A stretch of DNA of 47,601 nt. It comes from Clostridium sp. AM30-24 (GTDB lineage: Bacteria > Bacillota > Clostridia > Lachnospirales > Lachnospiraceae). A model generated the notes under the pieces. That model was not told the origin of the DNA, ran no database searches, and worked only from the letters and a program-made list of their open reading frames with translations. Below, in pieces: positions 40,300 through 47,601 of the stretch; the stretch's first letter is position 1, and each line of letters starts with the position of its first letter. A program made the position numbers and the translations under genes. Where the stretch lies: assembly GCF_003480435.1 (NCBI RefSeq), contig NZ_QUJB01000021.1:1-47601 (forward strand), written 5' to 3'.

Positions 40300-42033
40300 A
40301 TGGTTAAAACACTTTTAAAAAGCGTGCGCCAGTACAAACGCGTGTCCATCGAGACACCGTTGTTTGTCACCATGGAAGTCATTCTGGAATGTACGATTCC
40401 TCTCATCATGTCTAAGCTTATCGATGACATGACCGGAACTTCCATGGCACCGATCTTAAAATACGGCGCCCTCTTACTGGTCCTTGCGACCCTTTCCCTG
40501 CTCTTCGGCGTTCTCTCGGCAAGAGCGGCTGCCACAGCCGGATGCGGACTCGCAAAAAACTTAAGAAGAGATCTCTACTTTAAGACCCAGGACTTCGCCT
40601 TCGCCGACATCGATAAGTTCTCCTCATCCTCTCTCGTGACGAGGATGACAACAGATGTCACGAACGTTCAGAACGCCTACCAGATGCTGATCCGTATGGC
40701 AGTCCGTGCTCCTCTTATGACAGTCTTTTCCGTCATCATGAGCATGAGCATCAACGTCCGTATGTCCTTCATCTTTCTGGCACTTCTCCCGGTTCTTGCA
40801 GCGGCACTGTTTGGCATCTTCTTCTATGTCCACCCGATCTTTAAGCGGATTTTCAAGAAATACGATGCCTTAAATAACTCCGTACAGGAGAACGTCGGCG
40901 GCATCCGTGTCGTAAAATCCTTCGTCCGCGAAGGTTACGAGAAGGAGAAATTCGAAAACGCTGCCGAGGAGGTGCGAAAAGACTTCACGATGGCAGAAAA
41001 GATCCTCGCCTTAAATAACCCGGTGATGACCTTCTGCATCTATGTTTCAATGCTTTTAGTAAGCTTTTTCGGCGCGAAGCTCATCATCGGCACCGGAGGC
41101 AGCGAGCTTTCCACCGGGGAACTTTCTTCCCTGATCAGCTACGGCGTTCAGATCCTCACGTCCATGATGATGCTGTCCATGGTATTCGTTATGTGCAGCA
41201 TGGCCCAGGAATCCGGCGACCGTATTGCCGAAGTCCTGAATCATGAGAGCGTTTTACGATCCCCGGAAAACGGAGCAACGGACGTAAAGGACGGCAGCGT
41301 CGAGTTCGACCATGTTTCCTTCCGCTATTCCAGAAAGAACAAAAAATTTGCCCTGACTGACATTGATCTTAAGATTCCGTCCGGTTCCACCATCGGTATC
41401 ATTGGCGGTACCGGCTCCGCAAAGACCACATTGATCCAGCTGATCCCACGTCTCTACGATGTGACGGTGGGCGCGGTGAAGGTCGGTGGACGCGATGTGC
41501 GTGAGTACGATCTTCAGTCCCTTCGTGACGCTGTGGCTGTCGTTCTCCAGAAGAACGTCCTCTTCTCCGGAACGATCAAGGAAAACCTCCGCTGGGGCAA
41601 TAAGAACGCCACAGACGAGGAGCTGATCCACGCGTGCCGATTAGCGCAGGCGGACGAGTTCGTCACACAATTCCCGGATGGATATGACACCTATATCGAA
41701 CAGGGCGGAACGAACGTCTCCGGCGGCCAGAAGCAGCGTCTCTGTATCGCGAGAGCGATCTTAAAGAAACCAAAGATCCTGATCCTGGACGATTCCACTT
41801 CCGCTGTGGATACTAAAACAGATGCCCTGATCCGTCAGGCATTTAAACATGAGCTTCCGGACACCACAAAGATCATCATCGCCCAGCGTGTCTCCTCTGT
41901 TCAGGACGCAGACCGCATCCTCGTCATGGATGGCGGGCGGATCGTGGAATCCGGAACCCACGAAGAACTTCTCGCCTTAAATGGTATTTACAGAGAAGTC
42001 AATGATTCCCAGACAAAGAGCAAGGAGGCATGA
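40300..42033 (+). CDS. ABC exporter half-transporter, degenerate-site subunit
   Basis: This 577-residue protein fuses a six-helix membrane domain (about 1-320) to an ATPase domain (about 335-577). Walker A is GGTGSAKT at 369-376 with Ala in place of the last Gly. The signature VSGGQ is at 473-477, Walker B is ILILDD with D498 in place of the catalytic Glu, and the switch His is replaced by Q529 (IIAQRVSS). These changes mark the non-catalytic partner in heterodimeric exporters such as BmrC/BmrD. It overlaps the start region of the second subunit, so both are made together. Substrate unknown; multidrug or lipid export is likely. Confidence 0.93.
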   Translation: MVKTLLKSVRQYKRVSIETPLFVTMEVILECTIPLIMSKLIDDMTGTSMAPILKYGALLLVLATLSLLFGVLSARAAATAGCGLAKNLRRDLYFKTQDFAFADIDKFSSSSLVTRMTTDVTNVQNAYQMLIRMAVRAPLMTVFSVIMSMSINVRMSFIFLALLPVLAAALFGIFFYVHPIFKRIFKKYDALNNSVQENVGGIRVVKSFVREGYEKEKFENAAEEVRKDFTMAEKILALNNPVMTFCIYVSMLLVSFFGAKLIIGTGGSELSTGELSSLISYGVQILTSMMMLSMVFVMCSMAQESGDRIAEVLNHESVLRSPENGATDVKDGSVEFDHVSFRYSRKNKKFALTDIDLKIPSGSTIGIIGGTGSAKTTLIQLIPRLYDVTVGAVKVGGRDVREYDLQSLRDAVAVVLQKNVLFSGTIKENLRWGNKNATDEELIHACRLAQADEFVTQFPDGYDTYIEQGGTNVSGGQKQRLCIARAILKKPKILILDDSTSAVDTKTDALIRQAFKHELPDTTKIIIAQRVSSVQDADRILVMDGGRIVESGTHEELLALNGIYREVNDSQTKSKEA

Positions 42034-42035
42034 TC

Positions 42036-43934
42036 ATGGAAAAACAGAATAAGAAAAATGGCACCTTCGGCCGCCTGCTCCGCTACATTTACAAGAACTA
42101 CCGGGTGTACATGATCACCGTGATCATCTGCATCATCATCGCCGCAGCTGCCTCCGTGGTCCAGACCGTATTTTTACAGCGGCTCATCGATACCTGCATT
42201 CTTCCGGGACTGGAGAACGGATTTGAGAGCATCCGGCAGCCGTTCATGCAGACGATCCTCTCGATGGTCACCCTGTATGTGTTTGGTGTCGCGGCAGCCT
42301 TCACCTACACCCACCTCATGGCGACCGTGACACAGGGGACATTAAAGCACCTGCGTGTGGACATGTTCGATAAGATGCAGTCCCTGCCGATCAAATATTT
42401 TGACACCCACGCCCACGGCGATATCATGAGTACCTACACAAACGATACGGACGCGATCCGCCAGCTGATCGGCCAGTCGCTTCCGATGGTCTTCCAGTCT
42501 TCTCTCACGATCACCGTCATGTTCCTCATGATGATCTATTACAGCGTCTGGATGACTCTCGTTGTGTGCCTCTTCTCCGCTCTCATGCTGACCGTCACGA
42601 AGAAATTCGGCGGCGCAAGCTCCCGCTACATGATGGCGCAGCAGAGATCCCTCGCGAAGGAGGAAGGTTTCATCGAGGAGATGATCCAGGGACAGAAGGT
42701 CGTCAAGGTCTTCTGCCATGAGGACGAGTGTAAGAAGGATTTTGACAAGTTGAACGAGCAGCTTTTCTCCGACGGTGAGCAGGCAAACCGTTATGGCAAC
42801 TCCCTGATGCCGATCTTAAATAACGTGGGCAACCTGATGTATGTGGTCCTCGCCATTGTCGGCGGACTCCTCGTATATCTCAAAGCCCCGAACTTAAGTC
42901 TCAGCGGCTCCGGTGTTGTCACCATCGGTGTGATCGTCTCCTTCCTCGGTATGGCAAGACAGCTCTCCCAGACCATCGGTCAGGCCTCCATGCAGGTTGC
43001 CATGATCGCCATGGGTCTTGCGGGCGCTTCCCGTGTGTTCGCGCTGATCGACGAGGAACCGGAGGAAGATGAGGGTTATGTGACTCTTGTACGCGCGGAA
43101 TGGGGCGCTGACGGCGTCTTAAAAGAGACAAACGACAAGAGCGGAATCTGGGCCTGGAAGCACCCACACAAGGCGGACGGAACCGTCACTTATACTCCTT
43201 TAAAGGGCGATATCCGTTTAGAGGATGTGGATTTCGGATACACGCCGGAAAAGCTTGTGCTTCATGACATCACACTCTACGCGAAGCCCGGTCAGAAGAT
43301 CGCCTTCGTCGGCGCCACAGGTGCCGGTAAGACGACCATCACGAACCTGATCAACCGGTTTTACGATATTCCGGACGGCAAGATCCGGTACGATGGGATC
43401 AATATCACAAAGATCCGGAAACCGGATCTCAGGCGGTCTCTCGGCGTTGTTCTTCAGGATGTGAATCTCTTTACGGGTACGGTTATGGAGAATATCCGTT
43501 ATGGACGGCTGGATGCCACCGATGAAGAATGTATGGCGGCTGCAAGGCTTGCGAATGCGGATGATTTTATCCAGCGGCTTCCGGAAGGTTATAATACGAT
43601 GCTGACCGGCAACGGCGCCAGCCTTTCGCAGGGGCAGAGACAGCTCATTTCCATCGCGAGAGCAGCTGTCGCTGATCCTCCTGTGATGATCCTTGACGAG
43701 GCGACGAGTTCGATCGATACGAGAACGGAGGCGCTGGTTCAGGAGGGCATGGATAACCTGATGATGGGACGTACCGTCTTTGTCATCGCCCACCGACTTT
43801 CTACGGTACGCAACAGTAAGGCGATCATGGTTTTAGATCACGGGCACATTATTGAGCGTGGAGATCATGAGGCGTTGATCGCGCAGAAGGGTGTGTATTA
43901 TCAGTTGTATACTGGGGCGTTTGAGTTGGAGTGA
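42036..43934 (+). CDS. ABC exporter half-transporter, catalytic subunit
   Basis: This 632-residue partner has six membrane segments (to about 340), an insert of about 45 residues (345-390) between the two domains, and an ATPase domain. Walker A is GATGAGKT at 426-433, the signature is LSQGQ at 530-534 (Gln for Gly), and Walker B is MILDE with D554 and E555 plus H586. It therefore supplies the Glu and His missing in the first subunit, while its own signature is the weaker one, as expected for one good and one degenerate ATP site. AAGGAGG sets the ATG at 42036 rather than 42030. A terminator follows. Confidence 0.93.
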   Translation: MEKQNKKNGTFGRLLRYIYKNYRVYMITVIICIIIAAAASVVQTVFLQRLIDTCILPGLENGFESIRQPFMQTILSMVTLYVFGVAAAFTYTHLMATVTQGTLKHLRVDMFDKMQSLPIKYFDTHAHGDIMSTYTNDTDAIRQLIGQSLPMVFQSSLTITVMFLMMIYYSVWMTLVVCLFSALMLTVTKKFGGASSRYMMAQQRSLAKEEGFIEEMIQGQKVVKVFCHEDECKKDFDKLNEQLFSDGEQANRYGNSLMPILNNVGNLMYVVLAIVGGLLVYLKAPNLSLSGSGVVTIGVIVSFLGMARQLSQTIGQASMQVAMIAMGLAGASRVFALIDEEPEEDEGYVTLVRAEWGADGVLKETNDKSGIWAWKHPHKADGTVTYTPLKGDIRLEDVDFGYTPEKLVLHDITLYAKPGQKIAFVGATGAGKTTITNLINRFYDIPDGKIRYDGINITKIRKPDLRRSLGVVLQDVNLFTGTVMENIRYGRLDATDEECMAAARLANADDFIQRLPEGYNTMLTGNGASLSQGQRQLISIARAAVADPPVMILDEATSSIDTRTEALVQEGMDNLMMGRTVFVIAHRLSTVRNSKAIMVLDHGHIIERGDHEALIAQKGVYYQLYTGAFELE

Positions 43935-43997
43935 TGGCTCTTGCCTCGTAAATTTCAACTTAGATGTTGACTTAAGATATAACTTGGATTCTATTTT

Positions 43998-44047
43998 AAA
44001 AGCCCTGTTGCACTGGCATGTGGATTGCTGGTGCGGCAGGGCTTTTT
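43998..44047 (+). terminator. Terminator of the marR-ABC operon
   Basis: AAAGCCCTG and CAGGGCTTT form the foot of a stem, with GCAC/GTGC inside, followed by five T residues. Confidence 0.8.
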
Positions 44048-44139
44048 GCAGCTATGTATATGGAAGAATATGTGAGGGCAGATTCTGTGGGTTGATTCAT
44101 TGTTGCGGGGACGCGCCGGTACCCCTCCGGGAGCGGGCC

Positions 44140-44195
44140 TTGAGGAATTCCGGGAGGGTTCCTCTAAGCTTGCAGAAGAATGCTAAGGGCGGAGG
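44140..44195 (+). repeat. Truncated copy of the 207-bp hairpin element
   Basis: These 56 bases match 37313-37368 with about three differences. The right arm of the hairpin is absent and the flanks differ, so it is a partial copy. Confidence 0.8.
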
Positions 44196-44255
44196 GCAGG
44201 ATTATTCGTCCGGCAGTTTAATCGTCAAATGCAATGCGCCGGGATGGGATGTACG

Positions 44256-44466
44256 ATGCGGGAAGTAATACTGGAATCCCATTTTGCGGATGATATCTAA
44301 TACATTGAGGATATATCCGAACAGCCTTGTATTCCCCAAGAGCGTATCGATGAGTTGGACAGTCTCTGTCATCCGTTATCATTTCAACGAAGATGCAAGG
44401 GAAACAATGCAGGAGAAGATTAACCGGACGCTGGTTACAGAAGCAAAACGAATGGCGGTTTATTAA
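44256..44466 (+). pseudogene. Possible decayed gene fragment
   Basis: From an ATG at 44256 the frame MREVILESHFADDI ends at a TAA (44298-44300), then continues as YIEDISEQPCIPQERIDELDSLCHP and shifts frame near 44355-44360 to YHFNEDARETMQEKINRTLVTEAKRMAVY, ending with TAA at 44464-44466. The pieces look protein-like but need a stop and a frameshift to be joined. I do not recognise the family. It may be chance coding. Confidence 0.35.
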
Positions 44467-44538
44467 AATTATGTAGATGTAATTGAAGAAAAAACATGAT
44501 ATTATGTGAGTAACAAATCGGAAGTTGTGGAGGTGCCT

Positions 44539-44739
44539 ATGAGCAGGAAAGTTAGATTGTGCGCAATTATTGCGTTTATAATAGCTTTAATCATTTCAAT
44601 AATCCGTATTTTGATTGATTTCAATTATGGAATAGAAAGAATCAGTCCACTTATCCCGGTACTTGATATTGCAAGTGCTGTTGTGTGGGTAATTTGTATT
44701 GTTGTTAATTGCGTTCGGTATCAAAAGAAAGATAGATAA
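44539..44739 (+). CDS. Small two-helix membrane protein
   Basis: This 66-residue protein has two hydrophobic segments (about 6-24 and 36-57) joined by a short loop and ends in a basic tail (RYQKKDR). No family was recognised. GGAGGTG sets the start at 44539. It begins the AT-rich run of small genes and lies 32 bases before the acetyltransferase. Confidence 0.7.
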   Translation: MSRKVRLCAIIAFIIALIISIIRILIDFNYGIERISPLIPVLDIASAVVWVICIVVNCVRYQKKDR

Positions 44740-44771
44740 CAATTCCAGTTTGTGGATGGAGAATAATCGTT

Positions 44772-45197
44772 ATGATTAGAAAGTTGCAGAAGGCAGATAT
44801 AAACAGAGTTGCTGACATATGGTTGAAGACCAATCTGAAGGCACATTTTTTTATTTCCGAACAATACTGGACAAGTAATTATGAATTTGTGAAGGAATTG
44901 CTGCCACAGGCGGAGGTCTATGAATATGAAGATGATAAAATGATTCAAGGCTTTATAGGAGTAAGTGATGAATACATAGAATGTATTTTTGTTTCTAACG
45001 AAATACAGTCACGTGGCATAGGTAAAATGTTGTTGGATTACATCAAGGATAAAAAAGACAGATTACAGTTAAAGGTATATCAGAAGAATGTCAGGGCAAT
45101 GTCTTTTTATCAACGAGAAGGATTTACTATTCAGAGTGAAAGCATGGACAAATTCACAGGAGAAAAAGAATATGTGATGAATTGGGAATCTAAGTAG
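44772..45197 (+). CDS. GNAT-family N-acetyltransferase
   Basis: This 141-residue enzyme has the GNAT order: MIRKLQKADINRVADIWL, the central strand YIECIFVSNEIQSRGIGKMLLDYIKD (acetyl-CoA loop R/Q-x2-G-x-G/A) and VYQKNVRAMSFYQREGF. The acceptor substrate is unknown. Its codon use and AT content are unlike the core genes before 43935. A hairpin beginning at its stop codon closely resembles one downstream of the nitroreductase. Confidence 0.88.
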   Translation: MIRKLQKADINRVADIWLKTNLKAHFFISEQYWTSNYEFVKELLPQAEVYEYEDDKMIQGFIGVSDEYIECIFVSNEIQSRGIGKMLLDYIKDKKDRLQLKVYQKNVRAMSFYQREGFTIQSESMDKFTGEKEYVMNWESK

Positions 45198-45226
45198 GGA
45201 TGTTTCTTGTCTAAAGAACAAGAAGA
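45197..45226. repeat. Short hairpin repeat, copy 1
   Basis: GGGATG-TTTCTTGTC-TAAAGAACAAGAAGAC forms a stem (TTTCTTG with CAAGAAG-type pairing). A near-identical unit is at 45959-45989. Confidence 0.6.
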
Positions 45227-45335
45227 CAGCCATAAGAAAGAATGCTGATTGTTGCGTTCAGATTGAGTGTGATGAACAGCCATTCATAGGAGAAGATGAG
45301 TCTTGAGGGCAAGGTTCTAAAGGAGAGAGAAATCT

Positions 45336-45926
45336 ATGATACGTGAAATTGAGAATAGAAGAAGTACAAGAAAATATAAGCCAGATGAGATCGAAAGGAA
45401 GTTAATTGACGAGATCATATACAGTGCTTCCCTTGCACCATCTGCTAAAAACAGGCAGCCTTGGAAATTTATTGTATATCAGGGGAAAGAAAAAGATAAA
45501 CTGGTTGATGTCATGCGTCATGGTATAAATTCAGAAAAAATGACCCATGAACTTATGCCGGAATGGGCATTTGCCATACCGGATGCTGAGAATACCGTTA
45601 GAATCATGCAGGAGGCCCCATGCCTTATAGCAGTGCTTAATACCAACCAGCATACTCCATTTGCAAGCATTGAAAATGAAAAGCGAATTGTTGAAATATG
45701 TGATTCACTGTCCATAGGTGCGGCGATTGAAAATATGATTCTGACAGCAACGGGATATGGATTGGGCACTTTATGGATTGCCAATACTTGTTTTGCCTAT
45801 AATGAGCTGATGGATTTTATCGGAACAGACAGCCAGTTGACAGGAATTGTTGCGGTTGGCTTTGCCGACGAAGCTCCGGCCAAAAGACCAAGGAAACCTT
45901 TCGAAGAAATTGTTGAGTACAGATAG
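45336..45926 (+). CDS. Nitroreductase-family protein
   Basis: This 196-residue FMN-dependent enzyme opens with IENRRSTRKYKPDEIERKLIDEIIYSASLAPSAKNRQPWKFIVY, the classic nitroreductase fold start, and ends with the conserved GLGTLWIANTCFAYNEL and VAVGFADEAPAKRPRKPFEEIV. It probably uses NAD(P)H to reduce nitro or quinone-like compounds; the physiological substrate is not known. Length is normal. AAGGAGAG precedes the ATG. Confidence 0.92.
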   Translation: MIREIENRRSTRKYKPDEIERKLIDEIIYSASLAPSAKNRQPWKFIVYQGKEKDKLVDVMRHGINSEKMTHELMPEWAFAIPDAENTVRIMQEAPCLIAVLNTNQHTPFASIENEKRIVEICDSLSIGAAIENMILTATGYGLGTLWIANTCFAYNELMDFIGTDSQLTGIVAVGFADEAPAKRPRKPFEEIVEYR

Positions 45927-45958
45927 GTAATCGGAATTGACCGAGCTCTTTAGAGCGA

Positions 45959-45989
45959 GGGATGCTTCTTGTCCGAAGGGCAAGAAGAT
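45959..45989. repeat. Short hairpin repeat, copy 2
   Basis: GGGATGCTTCTTG-TCCGAAGG-GCAAGAAGAT has an 8-bp stem and matches copy 1 at 45197-45226 with compensating changes in the loop. It lies in the leader of the membrane gene that follows. Confidence 0.6.
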
Positions 45990-46034
45990 GGAACAGAGAA
46001 AGAGTTTAACAACTCGGAATTTGTGAGGGTAATT

Positions 46035-46691
46035 ATGATAAAGTTTTTGAATGATATCAGGAATGCAGAAAAACCAATATCTAATAATAGAAAAATTATA
46101 AATACTATAGCTGTATTGTTCCTTGGAACAGCTTTGGGGACTTTTTCTAAATTTTTGGATTTTCGTCAAGCTGAACTTCCCAGTATGCTTATGGCAATAG
46201 ATGGAGCATTAGATGTTCATAATTTCCTTGGACGTTTTGCAATCTGGGTATTGATTGCACTGTGTATTTCTATTTATAGCAATTCTGCAATAAGAGCAAG
46301 CATTAATGTTTTTGCATTCTTTATTGGTATGGTTGCAAGTTACTATTTGTATTCAAACTATATTGCAGGATTTTTTCCAAGAAGTCATGCGGTGATTTGG
46401 TTTGGATTTACAGCTGCTTCTCCATTATTGTCTTTTGCCTGCTGGTATGCAAGGGGGAAAAGCAAACTGGCACTTATACTATCGGCGCTGATTTTGGCAG
46501 TATTGTTCAATATGTGCTTTGTATATGGATGCTGGTATTTTAATGCAAAATCTGTTTTGGAAGTGATAGTCTTTATTATTGGACTTATTGTTTTGAGGAG
46601 AGACACATTGAGGAGTTCTGCGCTAATGGGAACGATTAGTATAGTTCTTGCAGTTTTACTTGATATGGTTATTCCATTTCATTTTGGATAA
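46035..46691 (+). CDS. Integral membrane protein of unknown function
   Basis: This 218-residue protein has about six hydrophobic segments (roughly 20-36, 66-82, 88-108, 116-136, 144-165, 172-215). I do not recognise its family. It resembles small multi-pass proteins often found near lipoproteins or transporters, but no motif supports a function. GAGGG upstream favours the ATG at 46035 over an earlier start at 45969, which lies in the hairpin repeat. Confidence 0.75.
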   Translation: MIKFLNDIRNAEKPISNNRKIINTIAVLFLGTALGTFSKFLDFRQAELPSMLMAIDGALDVHNFLGRFAIWVLIALCISIYSNSAIRASINVFAFFIGMVASYYLYSNYIAGFFPRSHAVIWFGFTAASPLLSFACWYARGKSKLALILSALILAVLFNMCFVYGCWYFNAKSVLEVIVFIIGLIVLRRDTLRSSALMGTISIVLAVLLDMVIPFHFG

Positions 46692-46749
46692 ACAACTTCT
46701 AGTTTGTTGAAGTCAAAAGAATTGAGCAGTGTATCGCGGAGGTGATGAT

Positions 46750-46980
46750 ATGAATAAACTCTACGATTTCTTAAAATGTATGATCTATGCGAGTTTTTAT
46801 GTGATTGTGATTAAAACGAGTATGGATTTCTATGAGTACAAGCGCTTTCCGAAACTATACGAACAGAATTCTGCGCCTTGGTATACAGAAGCATTACTGT
46901 ATAGCGCTGCCTCGCTTTTCGTGATTGTTGTATATGCTGTGCTCAGGGGAATCGTTAGACGCAAGATTAAGAAGGGGTGA
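46750..46980 (+). CDS. Small membrane protein
   Basis: This 76-residue protein has hydrophobic segments at about 8-22 and 46-66, with a short aromatic loop (FYEYKRFPKLYEQNSAPWYTE) between them and a basic tail. No known family was recognised. GGAGGTGATG precedes the ATG. It overlaps no gene but is 5 bases from the next start and is probably translated with it. Confidence 0.7.
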   Translation: MNKLYDFLKCMIYASFYVIVIKTSMDFYEYKRFPKLYEQNSAPWYTEALLYSAASLFVIVVYAVLRGIVRRKIKKG

Positions 46981-46985
46981 GTGAT

Positions 46986-47357
46986 ATGTTTATGCTGTTT
47001 GAATATATGTTTCCAATTATCTTCGTGATCGTTTTCGGTATGATCATCTTTCAGTTTGTGACCGGAATCAGAACACGGCACAAAAACAATCAGTCACCGC
47101 GTCTGTCGGTGAGTGCAACCATCGTCGCAAAGCGTGAAAATATCACATATCATAGCCATGCAAATGCGGGTGACCTGTCTGGAGCTCATGGCTTTCATTC
47201 GACTTCAAGTACCAGCTACTATGTCACGTTTCAGGTAGAGAGCGGTGACCGGATGGAACTACAGGTTTCAGGAAGAGAATATGGAATGCTGGCGGAAGGA
47301 GATATTGGAAAACTCACTTTTCAAGGGACGAGATATCTGTCATTTGAGCGCGTGTGA
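46986..47357 (+). CDS. DUF2500-type membrane protein
   Basis: This 123-residue protein has an N-terminal membrane segment (about 5-27) followed by a strand-rich soluble part with SVSATIVAKRENITYHSHANAG and TSYYVTFQVESGDRMELQVSGREYGMLAEGDIGKLTFQGTRYLSFER, the pattern of DUF2500. The function is unknown. The ATG at 46986 is favoured by GGGGTGA upstream; a GTG at 46977 is possible. It lies 16 bases before the lipoprotein gene. Confidence 0.8.
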   Translation: MFMLFEYMFPIIFVIVFGMIIFQFVTGIRTRHKNNQSPRLSVSATIVAKRENITYHSHANAGDLSGAHGFHSTSSTSYYVTFQVESGDRMELQVSGREYGMLAEGDIGKLTFQGTRYLSFERV

Positions 47358-47373
47358 TTCAGGAGGTGATAAC

Positions 47374-47592
47374 ATGAAAAAACGATTTATAATGCTCGGG
47401 ATTGTCTGCTTGTTTATGACCGGCTGCCAGACTGCTCAGAAGACGATACCGGAAATAACTACGATTGCCCCTGCAGATTCTGCACATGAAGAAACAGAGA
47501 CAAATAAAGAAGAACGTGCAGAAGATGCATCGGTAGCAGTAAAGTCTCTGAAAATTGAGACGAGGGTGCGGACATTTTCTTGGACTATCTAA
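47374..47592 (+). CDS. Lipoprotein, frameshifted or truncated at the window end
   Basis: The 72-residue frame starts with a lipoprotein signal (MKKRFIMLGIVCLFMTGC, acylated C18) behind AGGAGGTGATAAC, followed by a Glu/Thr/Ala-rich linker. The last residues (RVRTFSWTI) look out of place. In the next frame the bases from 47555 read ADIFLDYLSDQ, which looks like real coding and runs to the window end. A missing base near 47550 would join the two. A sequencing or assembly slip near the contig end, or a true mutation, could explain this. The mature domain is not visible, so function cannot be assigned. Confidence 0.6.
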   Translation: MKKRFIMLGIVCLFMTGCQTAQKTIPEITTIAPADSAHEETETNKEERAEDASVAVKSLKIETRVRTFSWTI

Positions 47593-47601
47593 GTGACCAA
47601 T

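Noticed and set aside
47587..47599. CTAAGTGACC at the window end resembling the IS terminal repeat
   Set aside because: Only nine bases (CTAAGTGAC) match the 21-base repeat and the next bases differ, so it is likely chance; a second IS end cannot be claimed.

Overview
The window looks like a chromosomal segment of an anaerobic Gram-positive gut Clostridium, most likely family Lachnospiraceae. The support is strong AGGAGG-type ribosome binding sites, class III (oxygen-sensitive) ribonucleotide reductase, a methionine synthase split into a catalytic protein and a separate activation subunit, scpA-scpB, sigma-A promoters with TTGACA-N17-TATAAT spacing, and products typical of that family. No rRNA or tRNA gene and no CRISPR array was seen. 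The species cannot be named from the sequence alone.

Layout. 1-1855: a complete IS4-family insertion sequence (1-1624) followed directly by the 231-bp right end of a second, slightly different copy. 1930-18665: a long minus-strand block of housekeeping genes: a small membrane protein, nrdG, nrdD, scpB, scpA, a metallophosphoesterase, a 67-residue protein, a D-Ala-D-Ala carboxypeptidase with wall-binding repeats, a SNF2 helicase, argS, a metH-like protein and its activation subunit. A 126-bp structured repeat in three tandem copies separates nrdD from nrdG. 18877-24900: a LysR regulator divergent from a complete branched-chain amino acid ABC importer (livKHMGF). 25071-27645: a cytidylate kinase-like protein, then DAHP synthase preceded by a strong promoter, a 39-codon Tyr/Phe-rich leader peptide and an intrinsic terminator, then a cupin. 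27642-36518: a MATE exporter, a TrmH methyltransferase with a beta-helix-like lipoprotein, L-lactate dehydrogenase behind a branched structured leader, a DUF3877-like protein, a ferredoxin-type aldo/keto reductase, a TetR regulator and an AEC permease. 36701-43934: an acetyltransferase, two membrane proteins, and a MarR regulator with a heterodimeric ABC exporter. 43935-47601: a decayed stretch and then an AT-rich run of small membrane proteins, an acetyltransferase, a nitroreductase and a lipoprotein cut or frameshifted at the window end.

How the parts work together. The DAHP synthase leader is laid out like classical transcription attenuation: aromatic-residue codons would let the ribosome sense charged tRNA-Tyr and tRNA-Phe before RNA polymerase commits to the first enzyme of aromatic synthesis. 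The MATE and aldo/keto reductase genes, 5.6 kb apart, share one promoter design (TTGACA-N17 and a -10, then an AGTNACA-N3-TGTAACT palindrome), and a TetR gene is divergent from the reductase, so the three may form one small regulon. The MarR gene carries a near-perfect 30-bp operator just downstream of its own -10 and leads into the ABC exporter pair, as expected for drug- or stress-responsive efflux. The scpB stop and nrdD start overlap, which ties a chromosome-segregation subunit to deoxynucleotide synthesis at the translational level.

The most unusual non-coding features are the aromatic leader (25729-26004), the shared MATE/reductase operator, the triplicated 126-bp repeat (3079-3464), the four-stem element before ldh (31664-31795), and a 207-bp long hairpin (37286-37492) with a truncated relative at 44140-44195.
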